Shown here: piece by piece, positions 1 to 7,545 of the stretch
How the letters are laid out: each line of letters begins with the position of its first letter
How positions within the stretch are numbered: the stretch's first letter is position 1
NCBI GenBank assembly: GCA_002731275.1
Contig: PCBK01000187.1
Coordinates: 1-40,532, forward strand
Source of the DNA: Deltaproteobacteria bacterium
GTDB taxonomy: Bacteria; Myxococcota_C; UBA6777
Length of the DNA: 40,532 bases
Direction: 5' to 3'
Translations under genes and position numbers: made by a program
The notes under the pieces: model-generated
Databases searched by the model: none
What the model was told of the DNA's origin: nothing
Seen by the model: the letters and a program-made list of their open reading frames with translations, nothing else

Positions 1-52
1 GGGAAGAGCCGAAGGCTCAGGGTGGAGAGTTTGTTGAGGTGGATGATTGCAA
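1..52. repeat. 52-base hairpin repeat, copy 1
   Basis: It begins gggaag, then has the palindrome GAGCC-GAA-GGCTC (6-18), then a CAGGG run and the conserved tail ttgttgaggtggatgattgc. Copy 2 lies at 261-312 at identical length. The tail is the same in both copies, but the hairpin arms differ and are still self-complementary around the same GAA loop. Confidence 0.8.
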
Positions 53-142
53 GTGAAGACGCAAAAAACCCACTGCAAGCTCGAAAGCAAAAGGGAATCC
101 AAGAATGTCGCCTGCGACATACGTCTGGAAGAAGGGGATGAA

Positions 143-196
143 CTCGTGGAATCAGGGGAGTTTGCGGAGACACAAGTGCAACGTCCGCCGGATCAG
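143..196. repeat. 54-base direct repeat, copy 1
   Basis: It starts ctcgtgga and ends in the core gcaacgtccgccggatcag. It matches 725-778 with only a few substitutions over 54 bases, and its 3' core recurs at 929-949. Each copy is followed by a variant of a cgtatat motif. It is not coding as far as I can see. Confidence 0.8.
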
Positions 197-234
197 CACT
201 ATGGCCAAATCTTCGTATATATCGTTTGAATGGT

Positions 235-263
235 CCCTCCTCTCGAAAGGCTTGAGAGGAGGG
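235..263. repeat. Perfect 10-bp inverted repeat
   Basis: Arms CCCTCCTCTC (235-244) and GAGAGGAGGG (254-263) flank a 9-base loop. It abuts the hairpin repeat at 261-312. There is no T-tract on either side, so it is not an obvious terminator. Confidence 0.75.
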
Positions 264-312
264 AAGTCGCGAAGCGACAGGGAGGTGAGTTTGTTGAGGT
301 GGATGATTGCAA
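261..312. repeat. 52-base hairpin repeat, copy 2
   Basis: This is the second copy of the unit at 1-52. Its palindrome is GTCGC-GAA-GCGAC (266-278), so both arms changed together relative to copy 1. It directly follows a longer perfect inverted repeat at 235-263, making a double-hairpin block. Confidence 0.8.
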
Positions 313-378
313 AGCGCACGAAGCAAATCAGAATTCGGGTATCTTCCATGCATATTGGATGGGCTGTTTTTGAGGGTG

Positions 379-390
379 GGTCTTTAGACC
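379..390. repeat. Short palindrome
   Basis: GGTCT-TT-AGACC, one of the run of short palindromes in this region. Each has a different sequence but the same plan of a 5-9 bp stem and a tiny loop. Confidence 0.5.
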
Positions 391-443
391 TGCCCAATTC
401 CAATCGTCGCGAGGCCGAAGGCATCGCGTACCCTCTTCATAGG

Positions 444-461
444 CCCAGGTTTTAACCTGGG
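444..461. repeat. Short palindrome
   Basis: CCCAGGTT-TT-AACCTGGG, an 8-bp perfect stem followed by tatacggcc. The GG-TT/AA-CC plan matches the palindromes at 593-612 and 887-901. Confidence 0.6.
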
Positions 462-592
462 TATACGGCCATTCGTATCCCTTATATCCGTCCATGTGAG
501 GATATTTGTTTCCATTGGATGCACCCGGTCCGAAGGTTCGTTGGGGGGATTCATTCTACATGAATGTTTGGTTGGATTCGTTTGTTTGGTGT

Positions 593-612
593 CACCGGGT
601 TGAAACCCGGTG
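593..612. repeat. Short palindrome, REP-like
   Basis: CACCGGGTT-GA-AACCCGGTG, a 9-bp perfect stem with a 2-base loop, followed by ctataga. GGGTT/AACCC cores of this kind are common among dispersed REP-like repeats of environmental bacteria (general knowledge, not checked). Confidence 0.65.
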
Positions 613-665
613 CTATAGAAAAGGTACGCTCGCCTTCAAGGCTTCGCATCGATCTGAATTGCGGC

Positions 666-680
666 GGGACTCAAAGTCCC
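666..680. repeat. Short palindrome
   Basis: GGGACT-CAA-AGTCCC, a 6-bp stem that continues the series of palindromes. Confidence 0.5.
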
Positions 681-724
681 ACCTCAACACAAAAACACAA
701 CCCATCACAAGGAGATCTGATTTT

Positions 725-778
725 CTCGTGGAGTCAGGGGAGTTTGCGAAGACACAAGTGCAACGTCCGCCGGATCAG
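725..778. repeat. 54-base direct repeat, copy 2
   Basis: Near-identical to 143-196, same length and orientation, again followed within about 20 bases by a cgtatatatcg-like motif. The copies are 582 bases apart. Confidence 0.8.
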
Positions 779-886
779 ATTTCTAGAATCCCCCGTATAT
801 ATCGGTTGTATGTTGCAAAGCGTACGAGGCAAATAAGCCACGAAGAGAAGCCTCTGCAAGAAGGGCTCTGTCAATGGTAAAGCCAC

Positions 887-901
887 AACCCCGCAGGGGT
901 T
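887..901. repeat. Short palindrome
   Basis: AACCCC-GCA-GGGGTT, followed at once by caaccggggtctagcggcc, a second partner for the CCCC arm. Confidence 0.5.
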
Positions 902-928
902 CAACCGGGGTCTAGCGGCCGTCCGCTG

Positions 929-949
929 GTGCAACGTCCGCCGGATCAG
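929..949. repeat. Partial third copy of the 54-base repeat
   Basis: It carries only the 3' core gtgcaacgtccgccggatca plus one base, identical to the ends of 143-196 and 725-778. The upstream half is replaced by unrelated palindromic sequence. Confidence 0.75.
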
Positions 950-1018
950 ATATTCGTGTATGTTGGGTGAAAAGTGGGAGGAAAGGGAGGGAGAGAAGAG
1001 GAAAATGAGAGGAAAGAC

Positions 1019-1279
1019 TTAGCGTTTTGCAGGCTTTTTCTTGTCTGCTTTTTTGTCGTCTTTCTTCTCTTCTTTTTTGTCTTTTGCTTTTTTGTCGTCT
1101 TTCTTTTCTTCTTTTTTGTCTGCTTTTTTCTCAGCGCGTTTTGCGGGTTTGGTGGTTCCGCGTTTTGCTGGAGCAGTGCGTTTGGTTGCTCTATTTTCGG
1201 GCTTGCTGTTTTTCTTGGGGCAAGCAGTCATAGTCAATGCGAACAGAACACAAGCGAGAGCAGCGAGGAATTTTTTCAT
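1019..1279 (-). CDS. Small lysine-rich lipoprotein
   Basis: The 86-residue product starts MKKFLAALACVLF and has a short hydrophobic signal followed by a TAC lipobox-like site, so it is probably a lipoprotein. The mature part is almost only Lys, Asp, Glu, Ala and Pro, with internal repeats of KKDDKK and KKEEKK, and ends PAKR. Such a tail should be unstructured and highly charged; it could touch peptidoglycan, lipid A or nucleic acid, but no family is recognised. I chose the ATG at 1279 over a TTG two codons upstream because AGGAG sits 8 bases before the ATG and only 2 before the TTG. A promoter-like sequence lies at 1368-1396. It borders the repeat-rich left end. Confidence 0.75.
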   Translation of the reverse strand: MKKFLAALACVLFALTMTACPKKNSKPENRATKRTAPAKRGTTKPAKRAEKKADKKEEKKDDKKAKDKKEEKKDDKKADKKKPAKR

Positions 1280-1317
1280 CTTCAATTCTCCTAAAGAGTG
1301 GTTAAACTTTGCATTTT

Positions 1318-1340
1318 TTGCCTTCTTCTTGGAAAGGCAA
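1318..1340 (-). other. Hairpin in the leader of the Lys-rich lipoprotein
   Basis: TTGCCTT and AAGGCAA form a 7-bp stem with a 9-base loop between the proposed promoter (1368-1396) and the ribosome-binding site. In the transcript it is followed by A-rich rather than U-rich sequence, so it is a leader structure rather than a terminator. Confidence 0.4.
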
Positions 1341-1367
1341 GTGGATGTTTGTTACCCAAGGGGTGAT

Positions 1368-1396
1368 CCTATAGCACAACCTCATTCATTCGGCAA
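1368..1396 (-). promoter_or_regulatory. Candidate sigma-70 promoter
   Basis: On the minus strand: TTGCCG, 17-base spacer, TATAGG, with TGC just before the -10 (extended -10). It would give a leader of about 80 bases for the lipoprotein at 1019-1279. Confidence 0.45.
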
Positions 1397-1449
1397 CACT
1401 CTTTTCAAAATCGACACAGATATCCACACGAGTAAGGGAGACTATCCTC

Positions 1450-2901
1450 TTACGATACCGAACCAAGAAGCCTTTTTAATCTCTCTTCGTCTATCCGGAT
1501 TGTGATGTTGTTGTCACGTTGGACTGTGACTTGGCCAGGAGGGGCACCTTTGAGCTTCTTTACGTACTTCGTCTCCGTGTACATCACCTCGATGTGAGTT
1601 TGGTTTCGCGACTTGCTGTTGTGAGCTGCAAGGGTCGCAGCGTCGAGCAATACATCTTGGGGAATCGTCCCCTGTTTTTGGAGTGGGACGATCACATGTG
1701 AGCCTGCGACACCTCTGGCGTGAAGCCAAATATCGTTTCCTTTGGCGACTCGGAATGTTAATTCGTCGTTGGCCTTGCTGTTGCGTCCTACCAGGATTTT
1801 GTGGCCTGTTTGTGCTTTGTACTCTTTGTAAGGGGCGCTCTTTTGATCGGTTTTTTTGCGCTTGATGACCTGTCGTTTTTGTTCTGAGGGGAGGTAGGCG
1901 ACGAGCTCTTCGGCTGTTTGTATGCTCTCGATTTCTTCAAGTTCTTCTTCGATTTGGAGGATGTCCTCTTCGACCTCTTCGATACGTGGTGAGATGATGT
2001 CGAGTCCTTTTTTGGCGCGTTTGATCTTTTTGAACAGCTTTTCCAGATTCTCCTGTGGGGAGAGTGCTGGATCGAGTTTGATATCGCGTTGTTTCAACTC
2101 TGGATCATAGTAGTCAACAACGGATACATGGGTATCACCACGCTTGATTTCGTGCATATTTCCCTTCAGCAATTCCGCGTCAACTTCTCTCTTGAGCGCG
2201 TCATAACACCGCTGTTTATCGCGTTCAAGGTTCGTCAGCAGACGATTTTTTTTCTTGAGATCTCGCCTGCGAGTCTTGGTGCACAGTTGTTTGTACTGTG
2301 TGAATCTCTGCGCTTCGTTGTGTGTTTGTGTTTGCCTTGCGAGGTAAATGTTGTGTGGGAAGAGAGACAGCTTTTCATCTAGAGGTTCTGCAAATTCAGG
2401 GGGCGTCGGAGGTTGTTCTTTTTGGTGTGGAAGGGGGTCTGGGGCAAGATAAGTGTCTCCTCGTCTCAAGCCCCGCTGGAATGATAGAGGCAACAAGGCA
2501 TGTTGAATGCGCAGGGCTTCGCCACACAGAAAGACCTGTCCTCTTCGTGATCTACATTCGCAGATCAGCGTGTGTTGCTCTTCTCCTCGTTTCCACCCCA
2601 GTAAGATGATTTTGTCGTTCTCATGTATAGAGCAGTGAATGAGTCGTGCGTGCTTGAGATGTTTTCGTAGGACCATACAAAATGTCGGTGGTGTCGGAAG
2701 GGAAGGAGGTCTTTGTTCGACAAGGTGCACTCTCTCCTGACCTGCTTCCATCGAGATCAAGAGTTGCGCAGTCCATCCCGGAATACGGAGTTGAAAATAG
2801 ATCTCATGATGTGAGGGCTGTGTGATCTTCTGGACTTGCGCACCAATCAAGTTCTGAAACTCTTGTTGGATGGCGTTCAATTCTGAGTAGCGAATGGTCA
2901 T
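1450..2901 (-). CDS. rqcH: RqcH/NFACT-family ribosome quality control protein
   Basis: The protein (483 residues) has the NFACT layout: an N-terminal NFACT-N domain (about 1-170), a central coiled coil with a DYYDPELKQ..I.LDP.LSPQENL region, and a C-terminal NFACT-R domain (about 370-475) containing GNDIWLHARGVAGSHVIV and AATLAAHNSKSRNQ. Family members (bacterial RqcH, eukaryotic Rqc2/NEMF) bind 50S subunits carrying stalled peptidyl-tRNA and recruit tRNA-Ala to add alanine tails that mark the chain for degradation. At about 570 residues, Firmicute RqcH is longer; the middle region looks reduced here. The NDR motif used for tRNA binding in B. subtilis appears as NDK (about 95-97). The old name, fibronectin-binding protein, would be misleading. 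It could be read through from the gene at 2975-3844 (73-base gap). Confidence 0.88.
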   Translation of the reverse strand: MTIRYSELNAIQQEFQNLIGAQVQKITQPSHHEIYFQLRIPGWTAQLLISMEAGQERVHLVEQRPPSLPTPPTFCMVLRKHLKHARLIHCSIHENDKIILLGWKRGEEQHTLICECRSRRGQVFLCGEALRIQHALLPLSFQRGLRRGDTYLAPDPLPHQKEQPPTPPEFAEPLDEKLSLFPHNIYLARQTQTHNEAQRFTQYKQLCTKTRRRDLKKKNRLLTNLERDKQRCYDALKREVDAELLKGNMHEIKRGDTHVSVVDYYDPELKQRDIKLDPALSPQENLEKLFKKIKRAKKGLDIISPRIEEVEEDILQIEEELEEIESIQTAEELVAYLPSEQKRQVIKRKKTDQKSAPYKEYKAQTGHKILVGRNSKANDELTFRVAKGNDIWLHARGVAGSHVIVPLQKQGTIPQDVLLDAATLAAHNSKSRNQTHIEVMYTETKYVKKLKGAPPGQVTVQRDNNITIRIDEERLKRLLGSVS

Positions 2902-2974
2902 GCTTGTTCTTTCGTTTCGAAAATGAGGCTGGGTTGTGTCTCTTGTGTTCGTAGGATGACGTGGGAGGTGTATA

Positions 2975-3844
2975 TCAGGTTCGAGGACGTCGTTTCAGAA
3001 CGGAAGCACCAATGAAGATGAACATGAGCAGATACACGAAGTCAAAATCTGAGGAGGAGGCGTTGCACTGACAACCTTGCTGTGATGGTGGTGTCGTCGT
3101 TTTTGTGTCTGGTGTGGGAGTCGGTTCGGGGGCTATCGGTTCGGGTCCAAACTCTTTTGGCGCTGGAGGTGCTTGCTCTTTCCATCCATCGGATGGGTAC
3201 AAAAAGCAGATCCCATCTTTATCGTCTTGTGCAAGTGTAATGGGTCCGTTTTGTCGGTCCCTCGACTCGTGCATGACCGCGCTCTTGAACTCCGAGTACC
3301 AAAGACCGAGCAAAAAACCAGCTTGATAGAACAAGACGGTCTTGATCTCGACGGCGTTGGCTGTTGGTGTTGATGCCCATGTGTAATGTACGTTGTTAAA
3401 CAACACATCGACCTCCTTGAGCTCGCCTGTTGTCGGGGTAAAGTAAATGGAACGTTGCATCAGGATATTTTCGCTCCATTCCCAATTGGCCGTCTCAAAT
3501 CGAATCAACGACTTTCCGTCCCTGTCTTTGTCCCCTGTGGGATTATTGGGGTCTTTTGGTCGGCCAGCGTAGGATGTACTCTCTGAAGTCGTGAACGCAA
3601 ATTGCAGCGCGCATCCTTGGACTGTCCACGCATTCAACGCGTCCTTGATAGCCTGAATGTCACTGCCATCCGTCACGTCCTTGCTTCCATCCTTGTGGAT
3701 CTCAAATGTCACGGGTTGATTGGCCCACCTGACGACTTTGTTACCTGTCTGTTCAGAGGTGGATTGAACCTGAAATCCCCAGGCTACAGCTGGAAGAATG
3801 AGATTGCAAAAGAGCACCATCATATGGAGCGGATAGGGTCGCAT
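2975..3844 (-). CDS. Matrixin-like pseudo-peptidase with MYXO-CTERM-like anchor
   Basis: The 289-residue product has a signal peptide (1-23), a domain resembling the matrixin fold of the protease at 5786-7219, a Pro/Thr linker and a C-terminal anchor: GCQC (about 255-258), one membrane helix and RRPR. Where the active relative has HEVGHAIGFGH, this one has YQAGFLLGLWY (173-183): same length, central Gly kept, all three zinc His changed to Tyr, Phe and Tyr, and the catalytic Glu changed to Gln. It therefore should not bind zinc or cleave. The frame is intact and AGGAGG lies 5 bases before the ATG, so it looks like a maintained gene. Possible roles are substrate binding, or partner or inhibitor of the nearby protease (inference). 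The Cys-helix-Arg tail is the kind processed by myxosortase in Myxococcota. Confidence 0.72.
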   Translation of the reverse strand: MRPYPLHMMVLFCNLILPAVAWGFQVQSTSEQTGNKVVRWANQPVTFEIHKDGSKDVTDGSDIQAIKDALNAWTVQGCALQFAFTTSESTSYAGRPKDPNNPTGDKDRDGKSLIRFETANWEWSENILMQRSIYFTPTTGELKEVDVLFNNVHYTWASTPTANAVEIKTVLFYQAGFLLGLWYSEFKSAVMHESRDRQNGPITLAQDDKDGICFLYPSDGWKEQAPPAPKEFGPEPIAPEPTPTPDTKTTTPPSQQGCQCNASSSDFDFVYLLMFIFIGASVLKRRPRT

Positions 3845-4041
3845 AATGACCTCCTACGAGAGGGGGGAAGAGTATTGTGAGCCTCTCACCAAGTAAAGGG
3901 GTGAAAGTGATGTTGTATTTTTCGCAGATTCAGGCCTTATGTTCGGCCTCGTCTTCACATCTTTTGCAATAAGACAGGCTTGCCAGAGAGACTGTCTATC
4001 GTTGTGGTGCACGCGGCTTGGATGGAGCTGTAAATACCTGC

Positions 4042-5748
4042 TTACTCCAGTCTTTCCAACGAACGTGCGCCTATGTGTATAGACGCTCTGAAGAGTATAA
4101 ACGTACACAAGAGACCCAACACAAAACAGATCAGCATATGTCCATAGTGTGCAAGAGGTACTGGTTGCTTTCGCAACTGACTCCACAAAAGGTGACGCAC
4201 TGGCAACAACGTCAAAGCCAAACAGAAGATGATCCAAAAGATACTGCAGATCATATACAGTACCCCACCAAAACCTGTCGCGATTTTTGCGGGATTGTCG
4301 ATGTCAAAGCGTGGATAGATCGCGCCAAAGCCAATGCCCAAGCTCGTGATCCCAGAGGTCATCAAGAGGACTGTGCACATCGCAATGATCGTATGCCCAA
4401 TATCCGACTTGATGAACACATTGGTCGCGATCACGATCAACTCCGACATGAAAAAAAGTGGCAAAAACACACTCCAGCACTTTGCCAGCAAAAAACGGCG
4501 CATTGAGATTGGAGACTGTTTGATGATCCAGAAGCTGCGACCCTCCAAGCTGACAGATGGGTACGCAAAGCGAACGGAGACCGCCGCGACAACAAAGCCC
4601 AATAAAATCAGATTGAACAGGTAGATTCCTGCAGTCGCAACCATTGAGGAGATCCCATGCATTTTTAGGGATGACATCTGCCTCAAGCTGCTAAAGTTGA
4701 AGACATACACGACAACAAGCGCACCAAGGAGAAGCAACTGCGCCCACTGGCCGGGGTTGCGGGTGAAGGTCTTAAACTCCTTGGAGAGCATGCTCTGATC
4801 GAGTGTGGAGAAGGGACGGATCAGGAGGTCTATCAAGCTGTCGATGATTCGCGCTCTTCTCGTCTGGTGAGTTCGACCTTCTTGGGCCCGTGAGAAAGCA
4901 CTTGGATAAAGCCATTCGTGGAACCAAAAGGCGAGAATCGTCGTCGCGAGCGCTGTCGAATACAAGGCCACAAGTTGGATTGGCTGGTAGGACATCGCAC
5001 GCTTACTGAGGAAGGGGAAGATGCTCGCAACCGCCCAATCGCTTGGAAGGAGAGAGGCTGTTGGGCTGCGTAGCATTCCCAAAAAGTCGACCGCGCTGGA
5101 AAAATGTTCGGGGGTTAAAAATCGCTCTGGTTGAAGGAGTCGAAAGTAAACGTACAAGAAGATGAAGCCAATCACGAACAAAAAGAGCAGCACATCACGA
5201 CTGCGCTTGGCTGAAAATAGAGACGCGAGCAACAACGCAAAGAGCGTCGCGACAGAGGCGGGGATGATCAGAAAGGGAAGCCCTACAACAAGCAGCTGGA
5301 GATAATATGTCCATGAAACGCCGAATGTTTGACCATATGCAAGCAGAAAGGGAAACCCAAAGATCACGATCATCCAAGACGCATGGAGCATCGTCTCAAA
5401 CCATCTCGACAAGAAGAAGGTCCTCGGAGGAAGTGGGCTGCTGTTGAGCAGCTGCAGATCATCGGACAAAAAGAATGTCGTAAAAGCCGTGACCAAGTTG
5501 GAGAAGATCAAGATGGAAAAGAACGTCAAAAAGGCCATTGAGAGGACTTTTTGAAGTAGCAGTTCTCCAATGTCCTCAATTTGAATGCACTTTTGACACA
5601 GCCACATGGAACCTGAGTAGATAGCCCACCAGAATCCTGCGCCAAGGAGACCAAAGAAGAGAATGGTTGTTGGGGAGTGCCCCGTTGTGCCCTTACTGGG
5701 GCGTTGAAAACTCTTCCACTTGGGGATCAGGAGCTGCAAAAATGACAT
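4042..5748 (-). CDS. ABC-2/exporter-type integral membrane protein
   Basis: This 568-residue polytopic protein has roughly 12 or more hydrophobic segments in two blocks (residues about 25-270 and 345-560), separated by a charged cytoplasmic stretch (QEGRTHQTRRAR). The pattern fits the family of putative ABC exporter permeases, in which two six-helix halves are fused. No ATP-binding subunit is encoded next to it, so a partner ATPase must come from elsewhere if it is a transporter. It sits 37 bases downstream of the metalloprotease gene and upstream of the pseudo-peptidase, all on the same strand, so co-transcription is likely. The ribosome-binding site at the ATG is weak. Family assignment rests on topology and general resemblance, not on a decisive motif. 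Confidence 0.6.
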   Translation of the reverse strand: MSFLQLLIPKWKSFQRPSKGTTGHSPTTILFFGLLGAGFWWAIYSGSMWLCQKCIQIEDIGELLLQKVLSMAFLTFFSILIFSNLVTAFTTFFLSDDLQLLNSSPLPPRTFFLSRWFETMLHASWMIVIFGFPFLLAYGQTFGVSWTYYLQLLVVGLPFLIIPASVATLFALLLASLFSAKRSRDVLLFLFVIGFIFLYVYFRLLQPERFLTPEHFSSAVDFLGMLRSPTASLLPSDWAVASIFPFLSKRAMSYQPIQLVALYSTALATTILAFWFHEWLYPSAFSRAQEGRTHQTRRARIIDSLIDLLIRPFSTLDQSMLSKEFKTFTRNPGQWAQLLLLGALVVVYVFNFSSLRQMSSLKMHGISSMVATAGIYLFNLILLGFVVAAVSVRFAYPSVSLEGRSFWIIKQSPISMRRFLLAKCWSVFLPLFFMSELIVIATNVFIKSDIGHTIIAMCTVLLMTSGITSLGIGFGAIYPRFDIDNPAKIATGFGGVLYMICSIFWIIFCLALTLLPVRHLLWSQLRKQPVPLAHYGHMLICFVLGLLCTFILFRASIHIGARSLERLE

Positions 5749-5785
5749 GGGAGCTGGTCCGTGAAGAGAGGGCTGTGAAGGAAGG

Positions 5786-7219
5786 CTATTGTTTGGTGCG
5801 GAGGGTCAAAAAGGAGAGCCAACTGCGTCGTCTTTCGCGGCCAATTAACAACAAAAAGAACCAAATGCCCATGAGCGAGACAATCCAGGGACCAGGTGTA
5901 GAGGCCTTTTGTGCACTACATCCACAACCTTCTCCTTTGGTTGGATCTTCGGGGTTGGTTGTTTGTGGTTCGCGTTTGGGAGGGAAGCAGTAGGAGACTG
6001 TTGCGCTCCATTCTTTACACGAAAAGGAGCCTGGACAAGGCGTTTCCTTGCCGTCCTCTTTACAAGCGATACTGCAAATCGACGCTTTGTTGTCTTTGTC
6101 GCCCGGCTTGATGCAAGCTTTTGATTCTGTGTCGCAAACATATCCTTCGTGACATTCGAGATCCTCAGAGCAGTCGTGGATGACACAGTTTTGTCCATCG
6201 CCACAGTCGTTGGCGCCTTCACAGAGCTTGCCAAGACTACCTTGACCAATACATGTTCCGTTCGAACAGTATTCACCTTCTTTACAGTCTTTTGTGGCGG
6301 TGCAACCACCACGTGGGATACAGCGTCCATTTTCACGACACTCGCTGTTTGCGTCACAGTCAGCGTCTGTTTTGCATTTGTCTTTACAGAGGTCTTGCTC
6401 ACAGAAGCGGTCGCTGCCACAGTCCTCGTCTTTGCTACACGTTGTACAGCGGTTGTTCATACAGATACGGCCTTTGGGGTCGCAATCACTGTCTTTGTCG
6501 CAAGAGGGGAAGCATGTTCCGCGATCACAGTAGTGTTTGTCTGGGCAGTTACCATCTGTCGCGCATTTTCCGCAACGACCACCATTACAAACGAGCCCTG
6601 CGGGGCAGTGGGAGCTCTCAGTGCAGGTGTTGGAGGAGATGGGGTAGGCGTTGCAGAGGGCTTTTCTGTCGTCTTCAGTGAGGTGCGTTTTGGAGTTGTA
6701 GGCGGGCGCCATGATGGCGTTTGTTGTGGTCGTGTGTCCAAATCCAATCGCGTGGCCGACTTCGTGGGTGAGGATCATCATCTGTGCTTTGTCAGAGCGT
6801 GTGCCTGCTTTGAGCCACACGTTACCTTCTTTGACGGCACCACCTCCGCCCCAGATAGGGCCGCCCAGTCCTACGGCAGAAGCCGACGCGCCGTTTGGCA
6901 AAGAGGCAACCCATTCGATCACATTGACACCATCACCTTTGATCGCGCCGACCTTTGTGGTCCCCATGTATTTGAACATCATGAAAGAGCAGTCGATTTG
7001 CTCCCAAGTGTTAAAAGCGTCCTGGACAATTTTTTTGATGTCAGCGAGATCACGCCCACTCCAGTTGGCTTTGTCCGTGTATGTGACGTACCAGGGGATA
7101 GGCATTTTTGAGAAAGCCCAGCGCGGGTTTCCGTTCATGTAGGTGTAGGCGTGGACATGTTGGGCAAACAGCAAACAAGACAAAAAGCAAAAAATTCCAA
7201 TGATTCCATATCGTCGCAT
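5786..7219 (-). CDS. Secreted matrixin-like zinc metalloprotease with Cys-rich tail and MYXO-CTERM-like anchor
   Basis: The product has 477 residues. A signal peptide (1-24) is followed by a metzincin domain with HEVGHAIGFGH (152-162) and a Met-turn NAIM (167-170). Next come about eight Cys-rich modules of the type C..D.DC....C..G.C (200-400), then a Lys/Glu/Pro linker, GCGCS (about 432-436), a membrane helix and RERRR. The three His bind zinc and the Glu activates water, as in matrixins, so this should be an active surface or secreted protease. The tail fits MYXO-CTERM, a signal for myxosortase processing and cell-surface handling in Myxococcota; about 20 residues run past the Arg cluster, longer than usual. 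GAGGT precedes the ATG. Its degenerate relative lies at 2975-3844, two genes on. The substrate is unknown. Confidence 0.85.
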   Translation of the reverse strand: MRRYGIIGIFCFLSCLLFAQHVHAYTYMNGNPRWAFSKMPIPWYVTYTDKANWSGRDLADIKKIVQDAFNTWEQIDCSFMMFKYMGTTKVGAIKGDGVNVIEWVASLPNGASASAVGLGGPIWGGGGAVKEGNVWLKAGTRSDKAQMMILTHEVGHAIGFGHTTTTNAIMAPAYNSKTHLTEDDRKALCNAYPISSNTCTESSHCPAGLVCNGGRCGKCATDGNCPDKHYCDRGTCFPSCDKDSDCDPKGRICMNNRCTTCSKDEDCGSDRFCEQDLCKDKCKTDADCDANSECRENGRCIPRGGCTATKDCKEGEYCSNGTCIGQGSLGKLCEGANDCGDGQNCVIHDCSEDLECHEGYVCDTESKACIKPGDKDNKASICSIACKEDGKETPCPGSFSCKEWSATVSYCFPPKREPQTTNPEDPTKGEGCGCSAQKASTPGPWIVSLMGIWFFLLLIGRERRRSWLSFLTLRTKQ

Positions 7220-7545
7220 TGTGCAGACCTCATTAAGAATGACGATGAGTAGGCAGGATGATCAATCGTGACGCTGGCGAGAGTGTGGTCGTGTTGATCG
7301 TACGTGCCACAATACTATAATCGTTCTCTCGATAAAATGGAACACCACACATCTGAAAAAAGTAAACGAATGGTTTTCGATGTTTCTTCTTTTTTCCAAA
7401 CTCTTTTTTTCATCCATCGGCTTTGAAGGCTCTCTGGATTCGAGTGGGGGACTTCCATTCTTTGAGTGTTTGTTGTATATGCCGGGTTGGATTTGCTTCC
7501 TCAAGGTGTCTCTCGAACGTCTGATATGGAGAAGGAGTACGTGCT
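7220..7545. other. Divergent intergenic region upstream of rpiB
   Basis: 326 bases without a gene, between the leftward protease gene and the rightward housekeeping operon. It contains a good rightward promoter (7294-7321) and then a roughly 220-base T-rich leader. I see no known riboswitch in the leader. A short open frame on the minus strand here has no ribosome-binding site and looks spurious. Confidence 0.6.
7294..7321 (+). promoter_or_regulatory. Candidate sigma-70 promoter of the rpiB-glyA-nrdR-rib-nusB operon
   Basis: TTGATC, 16-base spacer, perfect TATAAT. The predicted start near 7328 leaves a leader of about 218 bases before rpiB, long enough to carry regulatory structure. Confidence 0.55.

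Larger units (their letters stand above)
1..1018. other. Non-coding region rich in palindromes and direct repeats
   Basis: No convincing gene is present. Every open frame here is short, has no clear ribosome-binding site and runs through repeated DNA. The stretch contains two copies of a 52-base unit with a hairpin, two copies of a 54-base unit with a third partial copy of its 3' end, and at least six short perfect palindromes, listed separately. The architecture resembles REP-type palindromes or degenerate ends of IS200/IS605-type elements. That origin is inference; the repeats themselves are read directly. Confidence 0.7.

Noticed and set aside
105-455. Open frames in the left repeat region (also 506-880 and others)
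   Set aside because: They run through direct repeats and palindromes, have no ribosome-binding site and no recognisable protein.
3958-4018. Possible terminator (AGACAG / CTGTCT stem) after the permease gene
   Set aside because: Only a 6-bp stem and no real T-tract; not convincing.
6149-7111. A 320-codon open frame on the plus strand
   Set aside because: It lies antisense to the metalloprotease gene; its product is a low-information Thr/Val/Phe string mirroring the Cys-rich repeats.
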